The notes below the pieces were generated by a model. It saw nothing but the letters and a program-made list of their open reading frames with translations, did not search any database and had not been told where the DNA came from. From assembly GCA_002245135.1 (NCBI GenBank), contig NGBS01000031.1, positions 1 to 64,000 on the forward strand: 64,000 bases of DNA. The letters are read 5' to 3'. Both the position numbers and the translations under genes were made by a program. Shown one piece after another: positions 26,401 through 39,600 of this stretch (positions are counted from its first letter, which is position 1; each line of letters begins with the position of its first letter). This stretch comes from Proteromonas lacertae. Lineage: Eukaryota > Sar > Bigyra > Opalinata > Proteromonadidae.

Positions 26401-29400
26401 TGAAAAAGCTACTTATATGTTTGATGAATTAACTAATGTTTGGGTTGAGACATATAATTATACTGAAAGTATATTTACTACTAGAAACTTATACAGTTTT
26501 ATAAATCGTTACAATAATAATAATGATGCTGCAAAATCAAATTGCATTTTATTCTTTGGTGAAATAAATGATTTTACTATACTAATGTCAGTATTAGCAA
26601 TTAACAATATTAATAAGAATAAACAATTTCATATTATTGTAATGAAGAATGCTGATAAAATAAGAACATTAAAAGAATATTACAGTTCAGGATATGAAAT
26701 ATTTGGATTTTATGAACAAGACTATGATACAGAAATCAATAATGTCTTTAAGACAAATATGTATCAGAGAATTACAGCTGATAGTTATATATCTGATTCA
26801 ATGGTTAGATTATATTCATCAATCAAACTGTGGTCATTAGCTATTAATAAATTACCATTAGATACTACCGATAAGGAAGGTAATAAAGTCTCTAGTTTAG
26901 ATTTCAATGAAATGAGAGTGAATCTAAGATCTGTTACATTTGATAGTCCAAGTGGTTTAACGCATTTTGGTGCAAATCAATATTTAGCAAGGATTGGATT
27001 TCTATCACAAATGCAACCAGATGGAAAAGCGAAAGTTATTTATACTACTGAAGTACCTCATGTTCCTGAAGCTTGGCCATTTATTGAAGGAAGATATACA
27101 AAATGTGATTTTGATGATTCAAATGTTGATTCTCAAAAGCAAATGAATACTTATACTATAGCAATTGTATTATCGTTTACAGGTGGTGATAATATAAATG
27201 GCGTGAGATTATATCATAGTTTAGCTGCTGGATTAGATCAAATTAATGAAGATGGTGGTTTATTAGATTATTATTTAACATATCAGTTATATAATGCTAA
27301 TTCGAGTGATGATCAGTATGTTAGTATTATTAATGACATTATTAAAAATACACAAATTATTTATGTATTTGGTGGTAATTTACCTGATACTCTAGAAGTT
27401 ATTGCTCCATTATTTGATAATACAGTAAAAGGATTGTTCTTCTTAGGTAGAGGATATGGAGATAAATGTTATTCAAATGCCATTATTGCTTCTGTCCCAC
27501 CAGAACCTTTAGCAAGAGAAACAATTAGAAGAATGTTGGAACTTTCAACTTCAACCTATTTAGTTTATAACGATGATCCTTATATTCTGTTTTTATTAGA
27601 AAAATTTACTGAATTAATGGAAAACCTACAAATGACATTAAGTGGTAGTAGTAATATAAAAGATGGTAAAAGATGTGTAACAAATATTAAATCTGCTTTA
27701 CCAAATGGTGGTTATATCATTAATATGATAATGGGAGCTGGTCCAATGAAAGAATTTTACAAATATATTGCTGAAGAAGGTATGTATTCTCCTACTTACA
27801 CATTTATTGACATATTTATTGATGTAAATTTGTTAAGAACAATGGATAAGAAATTATTAACTGGACATATATTCTTAGGAACATTCTTTGAAGAATTAAT
27901 TGACTCAAATCTTAATAAAGTTGGAGATATTCCATATATTGGTAAACAGTTTGTACAAAATGTACATATTAGAACTGGTGATTATTATCTAAGTAGTGGA
28001 ATAGAAATACCATATATTCAGACTTTAATATTTAATTCAGTGATAAAGAAATCAAATAGTTTCAATTTTGAGTCATTAATGACTATGTATAATTATCCAA
28101 TTGAAGTACCAAGTTATACAGCTGAAGTGATGGCTAATAATTACGTAGCAAGAATGGAATTTGCTGGAACAGTTCAAGCTGATGGTACAGTAGTTGTTGA
28201 TTGGCATCCTAATGATTATTTTAAAGTTAATCCTTATTATGGTTATAATACTTCAACAGTTGGTTATAAATGTGATTGGGTTGTAGAACAGAAAGAAAAG
28301 GTGTATACTGATCCAATAGTTGTTGGATTTTTACATGAAAGAGATATTGGCGGAGAAACTGAGATTTATAATTCGTTATTACAAGATATGATTATTGATG
28401 AAATTAATAGTGCTGGTGGTGTTGGTGGTAGAACAATAGCTGCTGTTCATTATTGGGTTATTATTAACGATGCTTATAAAACAACAAGAGAAATATTAGA
28501 AGATGGAAAAGTAAATGTAATTATGGGTTGTTTAACTCCTGAATGTAGAAATGAAGTTAATAGATATTTAGATACTCATGATTTCTTATATATTTATCCA
28601 GGAAGAGATGATGGTTACAGTTGTTCAGAGAATACAATTTATACTGGTTTAACTATTAATCAGAAATTAGATCCATTATTTTTGTATTTAAATAAATTAG
28701 GTATTGAATCATTATATGTAGTTGGTTCATTAAGAAACAGTTCTAGAACAGAATATTATCAAATTTCACAATATGCAGAAAAGAATAATTATCCAATTAT
28801 TGGTTCATCATTCTTTACTCCTTTCAGTTCAAGTGCTTTAGATAATTGTGTTGAAGATGTGGTAAAACTATTAGAAACAAATACAAGAGTTGCAGTAGTT
28901 GATCTATTAGTTGCCAAAGAAAATGAGTTGTTTTTAGCTTCGTTTTTAGGTAATAGTGTTATTAAAATGTCAGTAACAATGATTCTTATGAATTATGATC
29001 CATCTGATTTATCTACTGAAACATTGAATAATTTAGAAGGTTCTTATGTTGTTACTTCTTACTATGAAACAATTAAAAACACTCTATCTAATTCACTGAA
29101 ACTGACAAAGACAAAAAGATATCAAAATGCAGTTTCAATATCAGAGATTATAGAGAATAGCTATGATGCTTTATATGTATGGAAAGCTGCTGTAGAATAT
29201 GCAAAAACTCAAACTTCTGATGCATGGCCAACTGCAAATTATGTTAAATTGAGTTTCAAATACGTAACAGTTGATACACCTTCGGGAATGATTACTATTA
29301 AAGATACAAATCATATTATGAAATCTGTTTATATATTCAGAATAACCAATAGAAATTTGAATTTGGTTTATCCAAATCAAGGTATTCAATATCAAGTAGA

Positions 29401-30569
29401 AGCAGAAATGACTTATATTTCTAATGATAAATGTGTTTTTTCTAAATATATTGAATATTATGAATATAATGAAGCTTTAAAATCAGTTACAATTGCTATT
29501 GTAGTTATTGATTTAGTATGTGCAGCTGCAATTGCCTCAATTGTTTACTTTTTTAGACATGCAAAAGTTATTAAAAGTGCCAGTCCTTTATTCTTATATT
29601 ATTCATGTTTTGGTCATATATTATTGTCTTTATCCAGTCTTGTGTATAATTATGAACCAACTAATACAGCAGTTTGTGCATTTAGAATATGGTTTGTCTC
29701 TTTATCATTAGATTTGGTGTTTAGTATTTTATTCTGTAAAGCATGGAGAATTCATAAACTATTTAACAATAAAGAGATGAAGAGAGTCAAAGTGTCAAAC
29801 ACTCAGTTGATTGAAATGATTGGTATTATATTAGGTTTCCAAGCCATTTATTTAATGATATGGCAATTGGTAATGCCATCTGAACCAACGTTGACATATA
29901 ATAATGGTTATAGTACTTTCTTAAAAGATGTATATGTTAGAGAATGTTCATCAGCTACTGTTTTTATGTATATAATAATATTATTATTATTATTATTTAT
30001 ATAGTGTAATTGAATTGATTGCTATATTTGCTTTATTCTTATTTGGAGCAAAAATGGCATGGAGTGTTAGAAATGCTTCTGCAGAGTTTAATGAATCTAT
30101 GTCTTTAATGTCAACAATTGGTTTTATAAGTATATATATATATTATTATTATTATTTAAATATAGTTATTCTTGGTATTTTGGAAGTTCCATTAAATTAT
30201 CTTTTAGCTTCAGAGCCAAGTACATTAATGATATTAAGAACATTTGGAATATCAATTGGAGCATTTGCTGTATTAGTTATTCAATTTTCACCAAAATTGA
30301 TTTATTTATATGAGAATGAAATGTCAACTACATTTGGCTCTTCTACAGAGAATAGTAATTCAAATAATAGAAGTAAAGCGTTAAGAAGAGCTGCATCAAG
30401 AGGAAATTTCTCAGTTAAACCAGATTTATTGAAATATGGAGGAATGGCTTTAAGTACAATATCTCATCCTGATAAATTCTATGAAAGAAATCCAATTAAC
30501 TCTTGCTCAACTTCTAGAAAAACTACAAATGGTAATAAATCAAGTTCAAGAAGTTCTGCAAGAGTATAG
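18621..30569 (+). CDS. class C GPCR-like receptor with nine tandem Venus flytrap modules
   Basis: Exons are 18621-19008, 19040-19956, 19999-20167, 20204-20277, 20315-20412, 20465-20756, 20786-21651, 21694-22728, 22781-29967, 30005-30129 and 30166-30569. Two apparent AT losses (about 23,478 and 25,140) interrupt the long exon; with them allowed for, the protein is about 3,852 residues. It has a signal peptide (MLLFVVFLLSLTIPTHS), nine type-1 periplasmic-binding-fold modules, a class C seven-helix domain and a short Ser/Arg-rich cytoplasmic tail. The modules most resemble bacterial urea/short-chain-amide binding proteins (EINSAGGVGGRTI, GYSCSENTIYTGLTINQK). Family knowledge predicts a cell-surface G-protein-coupled receptor for small ligands. 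Which modules bind, and what, is unknown. GABA-B and glutamate receptors carry one such module, so the architecture is highly unusual. No intact cysteine-rich linker domain is seen. Confidence 0.9.
18675..29434 (+). repeat. nine tandem extracellular ligand-binding (PBP1-fold) modules
   Basis: Approximate modules are 18675-19818, 19850-21184, 21225-22315, 22370-23592, 23625-24759, 24795-25921, 25965-27106, 27150-28273 and 28305-29434. Each ends with a strand such as IxxDGxxxVV and then a lone cysteine followed closely by an aromatic or aliphatic residue: RCNL, ACSY, ICPI, RCDW, RCDW, KCSF, KCDF, KCDW, KCVF. Most modules also carry an N-terminal NxxGGIxG-type loop and a central GxxCxxNxIY-type motif, as in urea/amide substrate-binding proteins. 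Modules 8 and 9 match the bacterial pattern best; 1 and 3 are most degenerate. Copies are too diverged to be recent duplicates. Confidence 0.85.
20413..20464 (+). repeat. AT dinucleotide run inside a 52-nt intron
   Basis: The intron between receptor exons 5 and 6 is almost entirely TA/AT dinucleotides, bounded by GTATTA and ATATAG. Similar (AT)n introns occur at 22,729-22,780 and 62,628-62,678. They are length-variable candidates and places where sequence consensus may be unreliable. Confidence 0.8.
29470..30340 (+). other. class C GPCR seven-transmembrane domain
   Basis: Seven hydrophobic segments follow the ninth module. TM1 is around VTIAIVVIDLVCAAAIAS and TM2 around FLYYSCFGHILLSL. TM3 is CAFRIWFVSLSLDLVFSILF, followed by CKAWRIHKLF. 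TM4 is around IIGLILGFQ-like IGIILGFQAIYLMIW, TM5 around VIELIAIFALFLFGA, TM6 around GFIIILGILEVPLNYLL and TM7 around GISIGAFAVLVIQFSPKLIY. Family hallmarks are visible: the TM3 Cys and the KxWRI motif, AWSVRNASAEFNES after TM5, and FSPK in TM7. Introns of 37 and 36 nt interrupt TM5 and TM6. Confidence 0.92.
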
Positions 30570-30698
30570 TTACTTGTTTGTTATTATTATTATTATTAAA
30601 AATATTATGATTGATTGTATGAATTTTGGGATTGAATTATTTTAATCAAAATAACAAATACAAGTATAAAACGACTAAATATTTAATTATACTGTTAA

Positions 30699-33600
30699 TT
30701 AAATTATTTCAGGATGTGAATCTTCATAAGATGGAATATATGTATAAGGAGGGAATAAATTACCATTTTCTACAGGTTCTGGGGCTGGCTCAGTTGATTC
30801 AGAAATCATTATCTTTTGTTGAGTTATAATTGAAACAGGTGAGCATTCCATATAAGAATAGGATGAATTGTTCTTTGTTTTGATTTTATCTTTCAGTTTA
30901 TTCTTTTCATTTTGTAATTTCAGTAACTTCGATTTTAATTTCTCAATCACCATATTCTGTTTGTTGATTATATCTTCATCATTTTCGTGTAAATCACTAT
31001 GATCATTTATTGTCCTGTTTATTGTTTTAGTTATTTCTTCAATTTCAACTTTATGTTCTTGTTTTAATATTGTTATTTCATTCATTATTTCTTTATTCTT
31101 TTCTTGATTTAGATTAATATCATTCAGATATTGTTGATTCTGATTTTTCAGGTCATTTATCATTTTATTAAGTTTTTCAATTTCATCGTTCTTATTTTCT
31201 ATTTCTTTATTCAATTTTGATATAGTTTTAAGCATTTCTTTTTGCGATTTTTCATTCACTGTTTTTATCTCATTCACCATATTTTGTAAATTTTTATTCT
31301 CCATTTGTATTTTGTTCAATACATCTTCATCCATATTCACATTTGTACTTTCTTCTACCTTCATAACTTTCTTCTCTTTCTTTTCTTTTACCATTTGTTC
31401 TTTTTCATCTTTTAATTCTTTTATTCTATTTTCTTTCTCTCTTATTAATTCATTAAATTCATTTCTCACTTTATCTATCTCATTCTCTTTCTCATTTGAT
31501 TCTTTCTTCATTTTCTCTATTCTTTCTTTCAATCCACTAATTTTTCTGTTCTTTTGAACAATTTCATTATTCTGATTCTCTTGTGATACTTTTAATGAGT
31601 TTATTTGAGTCTTTAATGATTTATTCTCTTTCTTCAAGTTCTCTATTTCTGATTTATTATTCTTTATTAACTCTTTGTATTTGTCATTATTCTTTTTATT
31701 CTTCAAAGAATCTTCATTCAATTCATTTATTCTCTCTTTTAATGTATTTAATTCTTCATTATTCTTTTCAATATTACTTTCTAATACACCATTCAACTTT
31801 GTTAAATTACTGTTATTCACTTTCAACTGTTCATTTTCTTTCTTTAAAACATCATTATGTTGTGATAAATCAGATGATTGTATTGTGATAATTTCATTAG
31901 TGCATATTGATTTCATATTCTTATTATTCTGTTTCATCTTACATTCCTGTTGTTGTTTTGACAAATTTTCTAACTCTATTTGATCGTCATTTACTTTTTG
32001 AGTTAGTAATTGATTAATTTGTTTTATTCTATTATACTCATTCATTATTTGCTCTTTTTCATTTTCTAATTTCGATATATTATCTTCATATTCATGTTTT
32101 AAAGAAAATTCATTTTCTTTTCTCTGTTTCTCAATACTATCATAACTCTGTTTCAATAATTTCAATTCATCACACTCTTTTCTTAATTTTTCTTTTTCTT
32201 TATTTAGAGAATTGATCTTCACTTCATTATCACTTAGTTTGCTTAATAAACGATTATTTTCACATTTTAATGTTTCTAATACAGAATCATTACCATTATT
32301 ATTATTATTTCTCTTTTCACTTTCTTCTAACAACAATTTCAAATTTTCTATTTCTTTATTTAATTCTATTTTTTCTTCTTCCAATGAATTGATTAATTCT
32401 TTATTAGATTGATTATCATTTACCAAGCTTTCATTCTCTTTTGATATTTCATTTAATTCATTAATTGTTACATCATACTGATCTTCTAGATTTTTTATTT
32501 GATTATTTAATTGTTCAATCTTATTCTTAAGATTATCATTTGATATTTGATATTCATTTAATTGCTTTTCCATATCCTCATTTTGAGTTTGTAAGACTTG
32601 ATTATTATTGTTGAAAATATTTACTGTCTTTTCCATTTTCTTATTCTCATTCAATAATAATCCATAATCATTTTTCATTTTATTATTATCATCTTCTAGT
32701 TTATTGATAGTTATCTTTAATTCTACTATTTCATCTTGATTATTATTGATACACTGTTGAAGCTTTCCAATTTCTATATCTTTATCATTTTCTTTCAGTA
32801 TTTGAGATTTTAGAGTTGTATTTTCTATATTTAATCTATTAATTTCATTTTCAAGTTTTGCCACAGCAATTGTCTTATTATCATCTATTGATTCTAATTC
32901 ATTTATTTTCATATTTAATTCTTCTATCATTTCCTTATCTTTATTATCTTCATTATTACCATCATTAACATTATTGTTACTATTATCGTCGTAATTACTC
33001 TTCTTCATTTCTTCTATTATAATCTTCATTGACTCATTCATCTCTTTCAATTTGTTATTCTCTTTTTCTATCATCAAATAACGATTCTCAATATCACTAC
33101 TATTTGTATCTATTTCCTTTAACTGTGAAAGTAAATTCATCTTTTCTTCTTTCATTTCATTATTCTCATTCATTATATTCTCCAATTTCTTAGCTAATTT
33201 TGAGTTTTCTGAATTTAATGCTTTTACTGCTTCAGATAAATCTCCAATTTTCTTATTATAGTTTGAATTAGACATACTCTTCTCAGAAACAGATGTTTCT
33301 AATTTCTTATTTTCATCATTCAATTCTTTGATTTTCTTCTTCAATTCATTACTCTGCGATTTACTCTGATTTAATTCCATTTTCATATTATTCAATTGCG
33401 TTGATAATTCTTTAGCTTTTTCTACTTTACTTTCTGATTCTTTAATTTGTTTTGTAAGATCTTTAATTCTTTTATCTTTTTCATTAATATCTTTCTGATT
33501 GTCTTTAATATCTACTTTAAGATTTAATAGTTTGTATTTCAATTCTTCTACTTTATTATTCAAATTTTCATTCTCTTTCTTCATATAATTCACCTCTTCC

Positions 33601-36600
33601 TCATTAACTTGTTTAACATTTTTCATTCTTTCTATTTGTTCTTCCTTCTCTTTCTTCAGCCTTTCTATCTCTTCTTTTAATTGTTTTATCTGATTTTTAT
33701 AATCAGAATTATACTTCTTTTCTTTTTCCATTTCTCTCTTCAACATATCATATTGTTCTTTCATTTCCTTCATTTCTTTTATGTATTTCACACTTGTGTT
33801 TTGCCAATAATGAGTATCGCTTTCTGATTCACTAAATGAAGTTTGTAAACCATTTATCATTGATATACTTGTAGATAATTGTTGTTCATAATTATCTAAT
33901 TTACATTGACTGTCATTCAACTGCATTGTCATTTCTTGCAATTGTTTATTATAATTATCAATTAACTTTTGTTTTTGTTTATCACTTTCTTTTGCACTAT
34001 TTTCTTTTTCTACTTTTAATTCATTCAATTCATTCTCAAATTTGTTCTTCATCTCAATCATATCTTTATTAAATTTCAATTCATTATCTTGTTTTTCTGA
34101 TTGTAATGATAAAAACTGGTTATTAAGATTTAATAATCTCTTTTCTTTCTCATCATTATTCAATTTTAATCCTTTCAATTCATTTTCTATATCATTCATT
34201 TCAAGTTGTAGTTTACCATTCTCTTCTTTCAATAACTTAACTTTATCTTCATTCTCTGTATTTATATTATCTAATTGTATTTTCATTTCTTCTATTTTTC
34301 TTTGATTATCACTTTTCTCTTTTATTAATTGTGTCTGAACATCATTTCTTTCTTTCTGTAATTCCAACAATTGTTTATTATTATTCTCCATTACTTTAGC
34401 CAATTCTTTTTGATAATCAGTTAATTTGTTTAATGACTCATTATGCAATTGGCTAATATTCTTTTGATTCTGTTCAATTAAATCATTCTTTTCTTTGATT
34501 AGTGAAGTTATTTTATCTTCCAATTCAGAGAATTGTTTCTTATATTCTTCATGTAATTTGGAGTAATTATCTTCATACTGTTGTAGTTGATTCTTTTTCT
34601 CTTCTTTTGATAGTTTCAACTGTTTTTGAAGTTCATTTACCTTATTTTCTAATGATTCAGTTTCTTCTTTATATTGTAATTCTATAATGTTTAATTTTTC
34701 ATTATTCTCTTCATTCTGTTTCTTTATATCATTCTCTAATCTCTCTATAGTATCATTTTTCTTTTCTGTTATTTTCTTTTCTTCACTATTATTTTGTTTC
34801 ATCTTTTCATTTTCTTCTTTTAATTTATTCAAAATATTCTCATAATCTTCTTTTATGGATTTAACAGAATTTTTATTTTCTTGTTTCATTTTTTCTATCT
34901 CATTTTCTAATTTTTCAACTTCTTCTTGTTTTTCTTTTATCTTTTCTTCATTATCCTTAATTAAATAATCAATTTTATCATCATATTTCATTTTCAATTC
35001 TTCAATCTCTTTGGATTTCAGCATTTCCATATTCTCTTTCTCTTTAATGAAACTATGAATTGAATTATTAAAGTTTTCTATTGTTTTATTCTTATCTTCT
35101 ACCTCTTTGATTAGCTTGTCATTATGTTGATGTAATGTTCGATATTTATCCTGTATTTTCTTCAATAATTGATCATATTTGGTTATTTTATTGTCATTTT
35201 CCTTTCTTATCTTCTCCAAATTAGATGTCAATTCGATTGTATCATTTTGAAGTTTCATCATTTGTGACTTTAATATCTTCTTTTCATTATCGTTTTCTTC
35301 TATTTCTTCTTTCAAATTCTTATTCATTTTCTTTAGCTTATTATTCAAGCTTTCTAACTTTTCTTCTTCATTTTCCAATTCCTTTATTTTTCTCTTTAAA
35401 TCATTATTTATATTCTCTAATTCACTATTTGTTGAAATTAATTTCATATTATTATTCTCTAAATCTTTTCTTGTTTCTTCAGTTTCATTTAATACATTTT
35501 CCATGTCTTTTTTCATTCTTTGTTTTTCATCAATTAATTCATTTATCTTATTACGTAATTCTTCATTCTCTTTTTCTTCTTCCTCAAATGATTTCTGTAA
35601 TGCCAATGAACTTGGTTGATTAACTAAATCTTCTAATTGTGATTGATAACTTTTCTGTAATTCTTCTAGTTTTGAATGTAAATCATTTATCATTTTGTTC
35701 TCTTTTAATATTTCACTACAATTTGATTCATTTTCCATTTCAATTTCAGCTTTTTCTTTCATCAACTTCTTTGTTTGCTTTTTCAATTCTTTTATTTCAC
35801 TATCTTGTTTTGTGATTATTTGTATTTGAGTATTGTAATTCTTTTCTAATGTATTATTATCATTTTCCAATTTCATCATTTTTGTTTGTAATTTACATAA
35901 TTCTTCATTCTTTTCATTTTCCAACAAATTCAACTGTGACAAATACTGATTTTTATTCATATCATTTTCTTCTGATTTTCTGTTGTATTGATTCATTAGA
36001 TCATTATATTGATTCTTCAATCTATCTAATTCATTCTCTACTACCTCCTTATTAGCTTTTAATGTTTCAATTGTATTAGAATTTATCTCCAACATTGTCT
36101 TTGAATCATCTTCCAATTCTTTGTAATTACTCATCAAATCACTATAATTGCCTTGTAAATTATCATATTTATTCTGTAGACTATCTAAATGAAGTTGAAT
36201 TGTTCCTAACTTATCACTAGAATCATCATTCTTTACTGTTCTTTTACTAGTTGAGAGATTTGTTTGTAAATCATTAATATCACTTTGTAACTGCAAATTG
36301 TCTTTAATCAGCTGTTTAATCTTTTCTTTTGTCTTTTTATTGGTTAGATTGTCATTCTTTTGTTGTTCTTTTAACTTCTTAAATTTATCTAATAATCTGT
36401 TATATTCATTTTGGGTTTGATTTGTTAAATCAGCAATTTCTTTTTGATATTCATCTATTTCTGTTTTGGATTTTTCTAAGTTATTTCTATTTCTTTCTTC
36501 TAATTGCTTTACTTTATCTTCTAAATCATCCAACTTCTTGGTATAAAACTCATTTTCATTTGTTAAACTATTCGATTTCATTTTCAAGCCATTTATTTCT

Positions 36601-39600
36601 TCTTTCATATTATCATTGTCACTTTTCATTGCTTTAACCAAGTCTTTATATTCTTTTTTCTTCTCATCAATTGCTTCAATTTGAGATTTTAAATCATTAT
36701 TTTCATTCTGTAACATGTCTTTTTCAGATTGTAAAGTATAACTATGATATTTCAATTCCATTACTTCTTTTTCTTTGTCATTCAGTTTACTTTCCAAATC
36801 ATTTTTTACTTTTTCTAAATTCACTATTCTTTCATTCAATTGATTTCTATTTTCGTTTAGATCATTCGTTGATGATTCTAATTTTCTTAACTTGTTTTGA
36901 CTCAACAAATTTGTTCTATTTAATTCCTTTACATTTTCAGCAAGAGAATCATTCTTTGATATTAACTGTTGTCTTTTATTCTCTATTTCTTTATTTTCAT
37001 TCTTTAAATTATCAATTTCACATAACAATCTTTCTTTCTCTTCTTTCAATTCTTTATTATTTGAATCAGTTTCAATGTTTTCTGTCTCTAAATTCTCCAA
37101 TTGTGATTGCAATTCTTTCATTTCATTCTGTAAACTATCATTATGGGATGTAACTTCTAAGTATTGTGATTCTAATGTTGATAGTTTATCATTTATCTTA
37201 GTTTTTTCTTTCTCTAGTTTATTTTTCATATTCTCTAATTCTTGATAATTGTTCAATATTCCAGAATGTTTCATTTCCAACTGTTTTAAATTACTTTCTA
37301 ATTTCACTATCTCATCGTTTAATATTTGTTTCTTCTCTTCTAAATCTCTAATTGTATTTTGATATGATTGATTCTTGTTTGTGATATTCTTAAATTGACT
37401 TATTAAATTGTCATTTTCATTTTCTAAATCATTTAATCTTTTCAAAATATCATTCTTTTCTCTTTCTAATATATTCACTTTTTCAATCAAATCAAGTTTA
37501 TTATTAACATCTAAATAATCAGATGATGATGTTTCAACTGGTATTGTAATTGTATTAAAATCAATTCTTTTTATTTCTATCTTTTCCAAATTATTCATCT
37601 TTTCTTCTTCCTTATTCTCCTTCTTTTTCTTATCATTATTTATTTTTCCATTTTTCTTACTACTTTCTTTATTATCATCATCTTTATCACTATCATCACT
37701 ACTACTACCACTTCCACTATCTCCACTATCTGGAGATTTTGCAGCTGTTCTACCAAGAATTGATCTTCTGATTGGCTTTTGAATGGATTGTGGTATTTCT
37801 TTAGGTTCTGTAATAGAAATTGATTTTAAAAATGTAATATTCAGACTTTTAAGATTATCTGTAGTAGATATTGGAGTTTTTGACAATTTCAGTTCATCAT
37901 TCTCTTTCTTTAATTGAATGAGATTATTATTAATTTCTACCAACTCTTTTTCTTTTTTATCCAATTGATTTTGCACATTTTCATACATTGTCTTATAATC
38001 ATATCTATCTTCTGTTTCATAATCTGAGTCTGGTAAAAGTGATGATTCTACAGATTGATCATAGTCTTCACTCATTGTGGACAATGAAGAAGAATCAAAT
38101 GTCATTCTTCTAAACGGAGATCTTGGAGTTTTGATGATTATTTTATCTTTATTATTCTCTTTTTCAGCTAATAACAGTTGGTTGTATTTCTGCTGTAATT
38201 CACATAATTGTTGTTCTTTATTATCTAATCTATCTTGTAATTCTTCTGATGTTGTTTTATTAATATCACTTAGATCACTTATTTCTTCATTTTTATTGAA
38301 TGATATTATATCCATTGAATATGTATCTAAAGATTCGCTACACTTCACTTTCTGTTTCAATAACTTCTCATTTTCCATTTTCATTCTATCATATTGACTG
38401 TGTAGATCTAATAACTTCTTTTCCTTCTCGTCTAATTTCATTTGTAGTTTCTCAATATTCTCATTATTAGAATCATTAACAGCATTAATACTAATTTCTT
38501 CATTTTGTTGTTGATGTTTTTGTTCTTGTTTTAATTCTTCATATTTCTTGTTCATTTCAATAAACTCCTTTTCTTTTGAATCTAGTTTGCTTCTCAAATC
38601 TTTAACAGTAATAACTGAATCACTATTATCTTCATTAATTTCATTATTATCTACAATAAATGTAATTGTTTCTTGTGGAATAACATTCAATTCAATAGAA
38701 TCATTCATTCTATTATCTTTATTATCCTTCTTTGATTTTTTCATTCCAATATAACCATTTTCATTATCAGAATTGTCTCTTGATGAATTATCAGAAGAAG
38801 ATAAAGAAGATGAAGATGGTGATCTTGGTGAATAAACTTTCACTTTCAAATCATTTCTTACTATTTCAATAGATTTATCATCTTCTCTAACTACATTTGG
38901 TTCTTCTAAAGATGATATTAGTGTGTAATTCATTAATTCTAATTGATTGGCTTTTGTAATTTTTGATTCTAATAATCTGATTATTTTCATTTGACTCACA
39001 TTATCTTTATATTGTAAAGCATTTTGATTTTCTAAACTCTTTAATCTATTTTCTAATTCACTATTTTTGAATTTCTTTTCTTTTTCTAATCCTTCAATTT
39101 GTTTCTTCAATCTATCTATTTCTTTTTCATAATTACTCTTTGTTTTTGCTAATTCCTTCTTTAATGGTGAATAATCTGATTTGATTAATTTGTACTTGTT
39201 TGTTACATCTGATAGAGATGATTGTAGTTTTTGATTTTCACTAATTCTTGAGGTTATTTCTGATTCTAATTCCTTATTGTTTTCCTCTAATTCATTTATT
39301 CTATTTTCATTCTCTTCAATAATTCCCTTCAGTTTTGTTATTTCTATTTTTGAATTATTATCATTTTCTTTCAATTTGTTTTCTAATTCAATCTTTGATT
39401 TTTTCAAATCACTTACTACAACATTCAATTTTTGTATCTTATTTAATAAATCTTCTTTGTTTCTATCATAAAGTTCTTTTTCTTTTGTTAATTTACTCAA
39501 TTGTTTATTATTATCACCAAATTGTGTATTTAAGCCTTCATTTTCTTCAGATAATTGATTGATTGCTGATTCTAATGTTTTTACTTTCATTTCAAGTTCA

